DNA of 64,000 bases from Begonia masoniana (GCA_022432975.1 CM039505.1:22699338-22763337), one strand, 5' to 3'; counted from the stretch's first letter, positions 36,511 through 48,704 are shown. Numbers and translations are program-made. The notes: generated by a model not told the origin, from the sequence alone.

Positions 36511-37005
36511 ACCGAGGTTTGCCCGCAATCGTACTCATGGATTTGTTTTTGACGAGGACTTCCTAAGTGGTCACCCAACTTGGTACTGCTCTCGTCCGAG
36601 TACTCTTAACTTCAGAGTTCTGATGGGATCCGGTGCAATTGTGCTACAAAACGCATCTTATTGTCTAGGGAAGACATCCTTTACATATGTTTTATTTCCC
36701 CAACCCCCTCTCGGGTCATCACAATCACCCCCCCCCCCCTTTTATGGGGCCCGACGTCCACGTCGGTCCATGTTTTTGGTTGGGTACAAACTCTGATATC
36801 ATTATTAACAACCCATCTTTTCTAGTAAGATATTGTCTGCTTTGTAACGATCTGGGATTTGCCTCTACTCGCCTCCGGGATTTACCTATACTCGGGCTTA
36901 GATCCGCGAGGTTTTTCCCGCAATCGTACTCACGGATTTGTTTTGAACGAGGACTTCCCAAGTGGTCACTCAACTTTATACTACTCTCGCCCATTACAGT
37001 GGAAA
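36511..37005 (-). mobile_element. Cassandra element, minus strand, second LTR partial
   Basis: A head-to-head inverted copy: the minus-strand LTR occupies about 36511-36726, ending at the reverse of TGATGACCCGAGAGGG, with a polypurine run (G10) at 36731-36740. The internal part carries a Met-primer-like TGATATCAGAG (minus strand, about 36792-36802). A second minus-strand LTR fragment with 5S-like sequence lies at about 36840-37005 and ends inside the 5S region. Confidence 0.78.
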
Positions 37006-37915
37006 ACTTTGATTGAAAAGCAGACAAATTAGCATGTAAAACATCTTCGCTCCAATAATGGGCTCGAGTTTTTTTCGTACGAGTTCAAAAAATATTGACT
37101 GTCAGAACGAATTTTGAGGTATCTGATAGTTCCTAGTATTCCACAAAAAAATGGTGTGGCAGAGCAAATGAATAGAAAATTAATGGAAAAGGTTGAGTGT
37201 ATGCTCTCAGATTTTTGTTTATCTCAGTCATTCTGGATGAAACACTTGCTACTGCTCCTTACCTTGGGAATCATTCTCCGTCGACTGCTCTTGATAAGAA
37301 GACTACTAAAGAGGTGTGATTTGGTACTCTTGCCGATTATTTAGTTTTGAGTGTTTGATTACATTGCATATACTCATATTGATAATGGCAAGTTAGAACC
37401 CAGATCGATGAAGTGTATATTCAGTGGATAAAAACCTAATGTTAAGAAATATAAGTTATGGCGTCTAGAATCCAAAAAAGTCATAATTAGTAGAAATGTT
37501 GTATTTGATGAGGTTGTTATGCTTGCAACACCTCCTAAAGTCTTATCTGAGAAGACTAAGCAAATATTTGACATTGAGGTTGAGGTTGAAGTTGAGATTA
37601 GGTCAGGATCAACATCAGAGTCTTTAGGTCAAATCAGCTCAGATGTTTAGGGCATATCACTTCTACACAATTACCAATATTAGCTTTACCATAATATTTC
37701 ATCACCAAAGATAGGTCGAGGAGGTAGATTAAACCTCTACATAAATAGATGGAGCAGATTTAATTGTTTATGCTTTGAATGTAGCCGAAAACATTGATTC
37801 CAGTAAAGAACCGTCTACTTATTCAGATGCAATGAGTTTAAATAATTTTGAAAAACGGATGATCACCATACGAGAAGAGATAAAATCTCTTCAGAAGAAT
37901 GACACATGAGATTTA
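37006..37915 (+). pseudogene. Copia element C: integrase end to RT start
   Basis: Resumes the integrase broken at 31686: QWKTLIEKQTN, VKHLRSNNGLEFF, then VPSIPQKNGVAEQMNRKLME (37130-37190) containing the D and E of the catalytic triad. Then KCIFSGYKPNVKKYKLWRLE (37410-37470) and, after a low-similarity hinge, YSDAMSLNNFEKRM near 37820. It stops at 37915, where element B is inserted between the codons of a D-L-V-K-L stretch. Confidence 0.8.
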
Positions 37916-38860
37916 TAGTTGACTTAAATAATGTTTAAGTCTAACGATATTTTTGATGATTTGTTTTTAAGAAGTGTAATTTGATTGAATTAAATTTATG
38001 AGATTAATAAGTTAAATATTAACCTCCATGTATATATGTCTCTAAATCTTCAGTGGAAATACCCATTGAAAAGAGTATTTTAGTTGTTTAACAAATCTGT
38101 CAAGTGTTCAGGGTGTGATAACAAAACAGGGCTGAAAATGGTAAAATATTGCACATCCACCACTGGCATTCAAAGGCTACATCCACCGCTAGCAAAACGA
38201 CAAAGGCCACATCCACCGCTGGCATTCAAAGGCCACATCAACCAGTGAAATCTCTGAAGACATCCACCGATAGCTAAACGACAAAGTCTTCCAAAGCTTA
38301 CATCCACCGCCAGCTAAATGACAAAAACCACATCCACCGCTGGCATTTCAAAGAAGACTTCCACCGCTAGCTAAACGATAAAGTTCAACATCCACAATTG
38401 GAATTTCAAAGACAACATCCACTGCTGAACGAGTATCAGTTCAAGTATTTTAAAGCTACATCTACCGATGGCGGTTCAAGCATTGTAAAACAACATCTTC
38501 CGCCATAATTTAAAAAGACCGCGAAGCTACAGTGATAGTCATCCAGAGCTTTAACTCCAAACCATTAATGGGCGACGAACGAAAACAACTTCAGAACACA
38601 ACGGCTAGCCATCTAAGTACGGATGTTTCTCCAACGGCTATATTTCTATTTGCAGATGAGAAGCATTCCAGATCTGAAGCCGATTTCAAACAAAGTATAA
38701 ATAGAAGGAAGAAGCTCGAGAAAAGAACTTTTGCCAAAATTCTCTCTGAGCCCTAATACGCAAAAGCTTTGTAATACTCTGTTACTCTTCCTACACCCCT
38801 CTGCTCTTAAACTTGAGATTTATATCTTTGAGAGAGTGTAGCTTGCTGAAAACTGTATTC
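37916..38860 (+). repeat. Element B 5' LTR, first part
   Basis: It matches 58595-59560. It holds irregular 25-30-bp repeats of CATCCACCGCTGGC type separated by CTAAACGACAAAG (38150-38420), and TATAAATAG at 38696-38704. It is cut by element A after ...CTGTATTC and resumes at 48705. Confidence 0.93.
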
Positions 38861-40087
38861 TGTATGATCGAGATTGTCTAAGAGGGGGGTGAATTAAACC
38901 CTTTTTAATTTATTAATCTTACAGCAAACAAACACAACAGTAAAAGTAACAGAGAGAGAGAAAAAAAAATCAACACACGAGTTTTTACGTGGTTCGGCCA
39001 AAACCTGACAACATCCACGCTTCAAGGTTCCCCCTTGAAGATCATTAACCTTCTCCTCAACGAGAATTCCAGATCGAGCTTCACGGGCGTCGATCTACAT
39101 CCTTACGATTCTGGATTGAACTTCACGGGCGTCAATCCACTGCCTTTCAGGTTTTACAAATTTGAGAGAATGAACACAACAAACTACAAACTCTCAAAAC
39201 AAATTCTCAAGTTTTGGAATCGAGAGATGTAGATGAAAAATACAGAGTATGATGAATCGCACGTTAGGGCTCAAAGCTAATTTTTGCAAAAGTTCTTTCT
39301 TCGAGCTATCTCCTTGGTTTTAAATACTCTGTCTGCAATCGGCTCTGGGTATTGAATGCTCCTTACTGGATAAGGAAATATATTACCGTTGGAGCAGCAT
39401 CCGTACTGAGACAGGTAGTCGTTGCTTTCTGGAGCTGCTGTTTGCTCGTCGCCATTAATACGCTGGAGTTTAAGTTCTGGACGACGTCACTGTAGCTTCG
39501 CTGTCATTTTGAATTCTGGCGGAAGATCACCGGTTGAAGCAGCTTTAAAATATCGGATCGTCATCGATAGATGCAACATGATAAGCGCTGAACCGCCATC
39601 GGTATATGCAACTTCAAAACGCCATCGGCAGAAGTGATTCTAAAATGCCATCTGCAGGAGTAGCTTCAAATGCCATCGGCAGGAGTAGCTTGAAAACGCC
39701 ATCGGCAGAAGTAACCTTTAAACAACTTCGCCTTTTGTCGTTTAGTGATCGGCAAGAGTAGCTTGAAAATGTCATCGGCAGGAGTAGCTTGAAAACGCCA
39801 TCGGCAGAAGTAACCTTTGAACGACTTCGCCTTTGTCGTTTAGCAATCGTGTATGTCTACTTTTAACAACTTATCGGCAGATTAGTTTCAGCCCTGTTTT
39901 ACTATTCAGCCCTGTACATTTAACCCGATTCATTAGACAACTAAAATACTCTTTTCAAGGGTATTTCCAAATAATTTCATATTTATAATTCATTATTCTC
40001 ATTTAATAAACATAATCAAATTATATACTTAACATACAAATACATCATAAAAAATATATTTAGACTTAAACACTCTATAAGTCAACA
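38861..40087 (-). repeat. Element A 3' LTR (left)
   Basis: About 1.23 kb. On the minus strand it starts TGTTGACTTATAGAGTG and ends ATCATACA. It contains a handful of CTGCCGATGGCG-type motifs (39590-39860), the same motif amplified in D, and a TATTTAAA box read on the minus strand near 39320. Confidence 0.94.
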
Positions 40088-40330
40088 ATCTCCCCTTTTT
40101 TGATGATGACAAAATATAAATTTGATTAAACAATGTTCTCCCCCATAATTCTAGCTCCCCCACAATATATTCATACCTTCCAATTTCAAGCACAGAGCAT
40201 ACTCAGTATTCAAAATATGCAGATCATATACAGTATTTAAAAATATGCATACTTAGTTCACATCAAAAACTAATTTCTCGACACAACATCATTAATCAAA
40301 GACTATCTCCCCCATTGACATCATAAAAAA
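40088..40330 (-). promoter_or_regulatory. Multiple polypurine tracts of element A
   Basis: On the minus strand AAAAAAGGGGAGAT abuts the 3' LTR, and further tracts (TGTGGGGGAGC, TATGGGGGAGAA, AATGGGGGAGATAG) lie at about 40138-40165 and 40305-40320. Repeated polypurine tracts upstream of the 3' LTR are a described Sirevirus trait. Confidence 0.8.
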
Positions 40331-40427
40331 AAGGAAAACGAGACAATTGTACCACGGTGCAAAACAAAATACGGAAAACAGGTTACAAAAGAAATTATCT
40401 AAGTGAAGCTAAGTCCTTAAGCCACTT

Positions 40428-42404
40428 TCAGTACTCTTGCATAAGGGAAGAATGCACGTCAAGATCTGGAGAAACACTGGGAGCAGGAGGAGCAGGTAGA
40501 GCAAGAGGAGTAGGAATATAATGCTGAAAAAGTGCTCGGCAGACATCACCAAAACTAGGAGGAGCAGGAATCACCAAATCCAGACATGGTGGAGCTGCCA
40601 CAGAAGCAACTATCGAACTGGCTGGCAGAGAGGTAGAAGCAGGAACAGAGGAAGCAGAAGGAGCATTGAACTGGAGCTCAGCCTCATGAATATCCAAAGA
40701 CATGAAGCGAATATCTTCAACAACTGCAGGTCTGGAAAATTGAAGAAAAAGATCTTCAAAGCAAGCCTCTGTGAAACTGACAGAACTAGAGGGTTCAGGT
40801 TCGGGTTCGGGTTAGGGATCAGGATGAAGAGCTTCAATTGTAGATCTGAGAGACTGAATCTCTAATGCGACAATGGTTTTATGTCTATCCATTTTCTTGG
40901 ACAACAGATCTAGACCTGTATCCAAAGCGGTGCTCATGTCCAATTTGTTCTTTTCGAGCTTGGCATCGACAGACTTTTAAATCCGACTTTGAATTGAACT
41001 GAAGGCTGACCCGAGACTGTCAATGGAAGCCTTCAAATCATTGTACTGATCCGTACTCAAGGAAAATCGTCTTTGATAAGTTTGAGGAGTGGAAGGAACA
41101 GTGGTGGCTTGGACTGGTGTGGAGGGTTGGACTGGAAGAGCAGGGTGGACTTGAGGGGAAATGAGTGGTATAGCCTATTGGACTGGAGAAACAGGTTGGA
41201 CTGTTGGAGGCAGAGAAGGCACCATGAGTGTAGGTGGAGGAGAAGGTGGAGATTCTGGAAGGGATGAGGGCACAGATAATGGAGTGGAATGTGCCACTAA
41301 TGTAGGAGGTGGAGGAGGAGGAGGAAGACTAGGAACAAAAGGTGTAAGGGAAAGGCGAGGAGGATGAGAACGAGACACCTGAGAGGTAGAATGTGAGTTA
41401 TCAAAGGCAAGAATCTCAGATTCATCCATACCTTCTTGAACAGATTCCTCTTGCAGGATAAGTTTCCTCTTCCCAAGCCTTACAGAGGCTGCCTTAGAAG
41501 CCTTTATCTTAGACACATCCAAGACAAACTCCCCTTTTCTTGTTTTCTTTATTCTCATTTTCTTGAGGGTGGTTTGGGAATAATAACTGGAGGGTTGAAG
41601 ACGGACATGATCTTCATTCTCTAGAAATGCAACATCAAGCTGGGTAAAGATCCTCATGAGAAGCAAATTGTAAGGCAGAGAGGTGGCCCTGGATGACACA
41701 GCCTGAATCATCCGTCTGACAACAACAAATCCCAGGTTGAAAGGGGTCTTGTGGTAAAGTGCAAACAGAACAAAGAGTTCCATTGCACTCACCTCATCAT
41801 GGTGACCACCCTTAGGGACAATGTTGTACCCTATCATTTGATGCAATAACCTAGCCCTTATGGTCAGGTGTTTTCCCTTTAAGTGATCAGGGGATTGGTT
41901 TGAGTCTAGAGCGATAGTCTTGAGAAAACCAAGACCCTCAGATGTACCAAAGAAAGGAAGTTCAGATCCGGAATCATAAAGGTGAGGGCAGCTATCTAAT
42001 TGAGAGCACTCCAAAAGAGCATTTATGGATTGGGGTGTGAGTTCTATGTGCTTTCCATACACATAACTCTTAATTGTAGAGAAATCAGAGGAGAAACTCA
42101 AATTGGCATAAAATATTCGGACAGCTTCAGGATAATAGTAAGATTCTACATCAAACAGTCCTAATAACCCGAGATCCTTCAGGGGTTCAACAATATCCAT
42201 GCCAGCAAAGTCTTCAAAGAAAATACAACGACAGGGAATCAGAGATTTGTGCATAAATTTGTCATGGTACCTTGTTTCAGAAGCTTGACTGGTGAAGAAG
42301 AAAGATGGCCACGCGTTTGCACGAGGAATCACACGAGGCGGACGAGCTGAAACTTTAGCCTTCTTCTTGGATGGTTTAGGAAGAGCGTGAGACGATGAAG
42401 CCAT
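40428..42404 (-). pseudogene. Element A third ORF (between pol and 3' LTR)
   Basis: A single frame of about 658 codons with three internal stops (41175-41177, near 40975, near 40815). It starts MASSSHALPKPSKKKAKVSA, a basic tail. Residues 30-260 hold a conserved block also in element B (FEDFAGMDIVEPLKDLGLLG, FYANLSFSSDFSTIKSYVYG, HQMIGYNIVPKGGH, RMIQAVSSRATSLPYNLLLM). It resembles the 'putative plant transposon protein' domain of plant retroelements, as far as I recall that family. Then follow a proline-rich stretch, a helical segment likely to form a coiled coil, and a proline-rich C-terminus. It sits where Sireviruses may carry an env-like gene. I see no clear membrane segment. The function is unknown. 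Confidence 0.75.
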
Positions 42405-42735
42405 TTGAACAATTCGGAGAAGAAAAACCTAGAGAGAAAAAGGATTGGATGCAGAGGTTTTCTGAAAGGGCGCGAAAGATGAAGCGTTTCTGAAAAGAAA
42501 TTAAGCTTAAAAAGAATAGGGCATCGCCCGACGGAATGAGGTCACACGTGTAACATCGATATCGCCCGATGGGTGACACGTGTCGGCAGATTTAAAAAAA
42601 ATACATCATCCGATGCCTAGACATCATCCGGTCAGTGGAGGATACATAGCACAGAGCGGGTTATCTATATCCACCGATGCCTTCATTAAAACCAATCACT
42701 CTATCACAGGAAGAATTTCCAACAGAGAAATAGTC
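42405..42735 (-). promoter_or_regulatory. Spacer between pol and ORF3 of A: two G-boxes and CCGATG motifs
   Basis: CACGTG occurs at 42545-42550 and 42577-42582, each in an ACACGTGT context, together with CCGATGGG, CATCATCCGATGCC, CATCATCCGGTC and CACCGATGCC (42560-42680). The same vocabulary is found in LTRs of this window. A promoter for the third ORF is inference. Confidence 0.4.
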
Positions 42736-45700
42736 TTAGTGTTTCTCAACCCGAATGAGACCTAGTCTTATTCTAATATTATTGAAGGTCTTCTCATCCA
42801 AAGGCTTAGTAAAAATGTCAGCTAATTGGTCTACAGAATTGACAAATTCTAAGGAGATATCACCTCTTAGAACATGCTCTCTTATGAAATGATATCTGAC
42901 ATCGATATGCTTGGTTCTAGAATGCTGAATTGGATTCTTGCAGATATTGATAGCACTGGTGTTGTCACACCGAATGAGAATCCTATTATAAAACAGATTG
43001 TAATCTTCCAAGGTCTGTTTCATCCATAGCATTTGAGCACAACAACTGCCAGCAGCAATATATTCACTTTCTGCAGTTGACAATGCAACAGAGTTCTGTT
43101 TCTTAGAAAACCATGACACTAGAGATTCTCCTAAGAACTGACAGGTGCCACTAGTGCTCTTCCTATCAACTAGACTGCCAGCATAATCAGAATCTGAGTA
43201 TCCAATTAGATCAAAAGAAGTGCCTTTCGGATACCACAATCCTAAGTCATAAGTCCCACTTAAATATTTGAAAATTCTTTTGACAGCAGATAAATGAGAC
43301 TCCTTAGGGTCAGCTTGAAATCTAGCACATAGACATACACTAAAAAGAATATCTGGTCTACTTGCAGTCAGATATAACAAAGATCCAATCATACCACGAT
43401 ACTTTTTGATATCTACATTTATTCCATTTTCATCTTTGTCCAATTTTGTTGTGGTACTCATAGGAGTTCTAGCTGGTTTAACAGTTTCTAGACCAAATTT
43501 CTTAAGAAGCTCCTTAATGTATTTTTCTTGGCAGAAGAAAATGCCATCAGGAGATTGACTGATCTGAAAACCTAAGAAGAATTTTAACTTCCCCATCATA
43601 CTCATTTCAAATTCACTTTGCATGAGGGAGGAAAATTCATTACACATTGTGACATTAGTTGATCCAAATATAATGTCATCGACATAGATCTGAACTAACA
43701 GAATGTCTTTATCCTTTTGCATGGTAAATAGAGTTGAGTCGGTGTTACCCTTTTTGAAATTCCTTTCCTCAAGGAAGTTCCTCAATCTATCATACCAAGC
43801 TTTAAGAGCCTGCTTAAGTCCATAAAGGGCCTTCTTAAGTCTATACACATGATCAGGTTTTGCATAGTCTTCAAATCCTAAGGGCTGCTCTACATAAACT
43901 TCTTCATGAATATAACCATTTAATAATGCACTATTTACATCCATTTGGAAGAGTGTGAAGTTTTTGTAGCACGCATAGGCTAAGAGCATCCTAATTGATT
44001 CTAATCTGGCAATAGGTGCAAAGGTTTCCTCAAAATCAATTCCTTATTCTTGATTGTAACCCTTAGCAACTAATCTGACTTTGTTTCTTACAACAATCTC
44101 ATTTTCATCCAATTTGTTCTTGTAAACCCATTTAGTTCCAATAATGGGATGATCCTTTGGCCGTGGAACAAGTTCCCATACCTTGCTCCTTTCAAATTGA
44201 TTTATCTCCTCTTGCATAGCTAAAATCCAATTTTCATCACTCTCGGCCTCTTCAAACTTCTTAGGCTCTACTTGAGAGATAAATGCCACATTGGCATAAA
44301 GATTCCTAAGAGAGGATCTAGTATTAACTCCTAATGAAGGATCTCCTAAAACTTCATCTAAGGGATGACTTTTGACATATTTCCAATCTCTAGGAAGAGC
44401 AGTAGATTCATCTTTTACAGGAACAATTTCTAGAGAAGTAGAAGAGGGTTCTAAAGATTTTACTACTTGAAGGGGATCAGAAACCTTTTCTAAGGAAAGA
44501 GAGTCTAGATATTTTTCTAAAGTGTCATCCTCATCCACATTGATTTTGGGTTGAGGGGTCTCATCAAAGTTGACATGAACTGATTCTTCTACAACTAGAG
44601 TTCTCTTATTGTATACCCTATATGCTTTACTGGTAAGAGAATAACCAAGAAAAATTCCAAGATCAGATTTGGAATCGAATTTTCCTAAGTTATCCTTAGT
44701 GTTGAGAATAAAGCATTTACTACCAAAGGCTCTAAAGTACTTAACAGAAGGAGTTTTTCCACTCCAGAGCTCATATGGAGTTTTCTCAAGAATAGGTCTT
44801 ATTGAGACCCGATTGAGCACATAGCAAGCTGTTGAGACAGCTACAGCCCAGAAGTACTTAGGAAGTGAATTCTCATTTAGCATGGTTCGGGCTAGTTCTT
44901 GAAGAGACCTATTTTTCTTCTCAACAACACCATTTTGCTGAAGGGTTCTAGGAGAGGAGAAATTGTGCTCAATTCTATATTCGAGACACAAGAGTTCAAA
45001 TCTTCCATTTTCAAATTCTCCACCATGATCACTACGAATAGCAACAATGGTGAGTTTCTTTTCATTTTGAACTCTTTTCCTAAAGCTTGAAAAGGTGTCA
45101 AAGGTCTCATCCTTAGACTTCAGAAAGAACACCCAAGAAAATCTAGAGAAGTCGTCTACAATAACAAAGGCATAAAATTTACCTCCTAAGCTGGCTATAT
45201 TAGAAGGTCCGAAGAGGTCCATGTGAAAGAGTTGGAGAGGCTTAGAAGTGGAAATTGCATTCTTCGATGCAAAGGAACTTTTGATCTGCTTACCCATTTG
45301 ACAGGCCTCACAGACCTTATCCTTCTCAAAGGATATCTTAAGGATCCCTCTAACTAAATTCTCCTTAGTAATCTTAGCTAAGGTATCCATCCCTACGTGT
45401 CCTAATCTCCTATGCCAAGTCCAACTATCATTGGAAGAATTAACAGCAAAGCATTTCTCATTAACATGCTCAAAATCATTCAGATCAATAATATAGACAT
45501 TTTCTTTTCTGAAATCTTTAAACAGTACGTTTTTATTTGAAATGTCTTTAATCACACAAGCATTTGATTTGAATGTTACTTTATAGCCTTTATCACACAA
45601 TTGACTTATGCTCAGCAGATTATGTTTCAATCCTTCTACTAATAAAACATTTTCAATGATTGGATTAGAAGGATTACCTATATTACCAATGCCAACAATT

Positions 45701-45870
45701 TTGTCCTTTTGGTTTCCACCAAAAGTAACACTTCCTTTCTTCTTGTTGACAACAGCAAACTTAGATGCATCTCTAGTCATGTGCCTTGAACAGCCTGTCC
45801 AGGTACCATTGATTCCTTAATGGAGACGCATCATCTTGCAAAACAGAAATCAGGTTGTCATCTTAGGTAC
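42736..45870 (-). pseudogene. Element A pol: protease, integrase, RT, RNase H
   Basis: Copia order protease-INT-RT-RH. The protease site near 45805 has a 2-bp deletion through the D-S-G triad, shifting the frame. The integrase has an HHCC finger (WHRRLGHVGMD to CEACQMGKQ) and catalytic D, D, E in HMDLFGP, IRSDHGGEFE and QQNGVVEKKNR. RT begins after a hinge and has an intact YVDD box in LLVQIYVDDIIFGST (about 43690). RNase H holds SGTCQFLGESLVSWFSKKQN and AESEYIAAG; pol ends IFTKPLDEKTFNNIRIRLGL at 42736. Besides the protease shift there is one nonsense codon at 44044-44046, where a glutamate is expected. This is otherwise the best-kept polyprotein in the window. Confidence 0.93.
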
Positions 45871-47402
45871 CCAAATCTTTTGGGTCCTAGCGTTAGGTCT
45901 GGTTCCTTTAGAAACCCATTGTAATTTACAGCCAGCTTTCTTATCGTTTGTTTTTAAAGGACATTCAAAGGATTTATGTCCTACATCATTACATGCATGA
46001 CAAACAGTAGATTTAACAAAGAAATTTTTATATACCTTCTTTTTACTACTCCCATTATATCCAATGCCTGCTCTATCAAAAGTCATTCTTTGATCACTAA
46101 TCAGCATGTTCAGTTGTTTACTACTATAGGTAAATTTCTGAACAAGATTATTCAAAGTTTCATTTTTCTTTTTCAGTTCAGTGATCTCCGTTTCATGCAA
46201 GTCCACTTCTTTAGCTTTTCTAATAGACCTGCATTTTCTCTTTTCAACAAGTTATATTTATTCTTAAGCATACCAAATTGCTTAACCAATTCATTAAAAG
46301 CATTAATCAGATCACCATCATCATTATCACTCTCACTATCACTCAAAGTACCAGAGGATAAAGAACTAACCTTATCTTCGTATGCCATGAAGCATAGATT
46401 AGCAACTTCCTCGTCTTCAGAGGATGTGTCACTTTCATTATCGTCCCAAGTGGCCTTCATTGCCCTTTTCTTGAACTTCTTGGGACCTTTAATTTGAGAA
46501 CAATCAGCCTTCATGTGTCCTGGCTTTCCACACCCAAAGCAGGTAATCTCCTTGTCTTTAGGTAGTTTTTCATTCTTGTGGAAACTTCTCCCATGCAGCT
46601 TCTTCCTTCGAAGAAACTTGCTAAATCTTCTGGTAATAAGGGCAATGTCCTCATCTGCATCTTCTTCCTCAGAGTCATCTTGTTTGCTCGAGGAAGCCTT
46701 AAGTGCTATATCCTTCTTTTTGCTGATCTCCTTTTCTTTGAGATCTTCCTTGTCATTGGCTCTCATGGTTATCTCATGAGTCATCAGAGAGCCAATGAGC
46801 TCTTCAAGTTTGAGAGCTCTGAGATCCTTAGCCTCTTGTATGACTGTCACCTTTGGTTGCCATGCTCTCGGTAGGCATCTCAGAATTTTCCTTACCTGTT
46901 CTTCAACTGAGTAAATCTTACCAAGACCTTTAAGACCATTAGTGATGTTAGTAAATCGAGTAAATATAGAACTAATGGTTTCTCCTTTTTCCAAAGAAAA
47001 CAGTTCATATTCATGAACTAACATGCTCAATTTACTCTCTTTAACCTGGTTTGTGCCTTCGTGAGTGATCTCTAATAAGTGCCAAATTTCTTAAGCACTC
47101 TCACACCCTTGTACTCTATTAAATTCATCTCTATTTAGAGCACAGTACAGAGTGTTTATTGCCTTGGCATTAAGGCTCAGATTTCTCTTATCGGACTCAG
47201 ATAATTCAGTAGAGTCCTTAGGGATACTTTTCCCATCAACACTTTTCATAGCCTTGAAAGGGCCGTTTTCGATTATGCCCCAAATCTCATAATCCATGGC
47301 TTGAACGAATATTCTCATTCTAGCCTTCCAGTAGACATAATCACTTCCATCAAAGAAGGGAGGTCTATTAACAGCTTGACCTTCTACGTGTGTGAATGCC
47401 AT
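45850..47402 (-). pseudogene. Element A gag
   Basis: The likely start is MAFTHVEGQAVNRPPFFDGS at 47402. The capsid-like region (YWKARMRIFVQAMDYEIW) is followed by one nonsense codon (47091-47093, TAA where element B has CAA) and LLEITHEGTNQVKESKLSML. A CCHC knuckle CFGCGKPGHMKADC is near 46510 and a second, CHACNDVGHKSFEC, near 45960. A one-base frameshift lies near 46220 between them. Gag ends KIWVPKMTT with UGA at 45850-45852. The two knuckles and the WVPK tail match Sirevirus gags. Confidence 0.9.
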
Positions 47403-47457
47403 TATAAATATATAAATCACAGAGTATTTAAACACAACTTAGACAATGTTTAACCTG

Positions 47458-47469
47458 GCTCTGATACCA
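47458..47469 (-). promoter_or_regulatory. Element A primer-binding site
   Basis: The minus strand reads TGGTATCAGAGC, two bases from the LTR end ...CCTACA. Initiator Met-tRNA type. Confidence 0.94.
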
Positions 47470-47471
47470 AT

Positions 47472-48699
47472 TGTAGGATCGAGATTGTCTAAGAGGGGGG
47501 TGAATTAGACCCTTTTTAATTTATTAATCTCACAGCAAACAAACACAATAGTAAAAGTAATAGAGAGAGAGAAAAAAATCAACACACGAGTTTTTACGTG
47601 GTTCGGCCAAAACCTGCCTACATCCACGCTTCAAGATTCCACCTTGAAGATCCTTAACCTTCTCCTCAACGAGAATTCCAGATCGAGCTTCACGGGCGTC
47701 AATCTACAGCCTTGCAATTCTAGATTGAACTTCACGGGCGTCAATCCACAACCTTTCAGGTTTTACAGATTTGAGAGAATGAACACAACAAACTACAAAC
47801 TCTCAAAACAAATTCTCAAGTTTTGGAATCGAGAGATGTAGATGAAAAATACAGAGTATGATGAATCGCATGTTAGGGCTCAAAGCTAATTTTTGCAAAA
47901 GTTCTTTCTTCGAGCTATCTCCTTGGTTTTAAATACTCTGTCTGCAATTGGCTCTGGGTATTGAATGCTCCTTACTGGATAAGGAAATATATTACCGTTG
48001 GAGCAGCATCCGTACTGAGACAGGTAGCCGTTGCTTTCTGGAGCTGCTGTTTGCTCGTCGCCATTAATACGCTGGAGTTTAAGCTCTGGACGACGTCACT
48101 GTAGCTTCGCGGTCATTTTGAATTCTGGCGGAAGATCACCGGTTGAAGCAGCTTGAAAATATCGGATCGTCATCGGTAGATGCACCATGATAAGCGCTGA
48201 ACCACCATCGGTATATGCAACTTCAAAACGCCATCAGCAGAAGTGATTCTGAAATGCCATCGGCAGGAGTAGCTTCAAACGCCATCGGCAGGAGTAGCTT
48301 GAAAACGCCATCGGCAGAAGTAACCTTTGAACGACTTTGCCTTTTGTCGTTTAGTGATCGGCAGGAGTAGCTTGAAAATGCCATCGGCAGGAGTAGCTTG
48401 AAAACGCCATCGGCAGAAGTAACCTTTGAACGACTTCGCCATTTGTCGTTTAGCAATCGGTGTATGTCTACTTTTAACAACTTATCGGCAGATCAGTTTT
48501 CAGCCCTGTTTTACTATTCAGCCCTGTACACTTAACCCGATTCATTAGACAACTAAAATACCCTTTTCAAGGGTATTTTTAAATAATTTTATATTTATAA
48601 TTCATTATTCTCATTTAATAAACATAATCAAATTACATACTTAACATACAAATACATCATTAAAAACATATTTAGACTTAAACACTCTATAAGTCAACA
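47472..48699 (-). repeat. Element A 5' LTR (right)
   Basis: About 1.23 kb, closely matching 38861-40087. It also contains five or so CTGCCGATGGCG-type motifs (48225-48420). The duplication TATTC follows. Confidence 0.95.
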
Positions 48700-48704
48700 T
48701 ATTC

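Larger units (their letters stand above)
38861..48699 (-). mobile_element. Sirevirus-type copia element A, full length, minus strand
   Basis: LTRs at 38861-40087 and 47472-48699 share the ends TGTAGGATCG (TGTATGATCG on the left) and AAGTCAACA. The target duplication TATTC is exact (38856-38860, 48700-48704) and lies inside element B's 5' LTR: the two LTR halves joined across A match B's 3' LTR. Gag, pol and a third ORF are present with few defects, and the two LTRs differ at only a few percent of sites by eye. It is younger than B and inserted in opposite orientation. Confidence 0.95.

Noticed and set aside
33737..36528. ORFs of 800-890 codons on the minus strand through the 25-bp array
   Set aside because: Several frames stay open at once, each reading the same repeat. 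This is a satellite artefact, not a repeat protein.
40521..41624. Plus-strand ORFs opposite the third ORF of element A
   Set aside because: They are antisense shadows of the minus-strand ORF, which has a homologue in element B.
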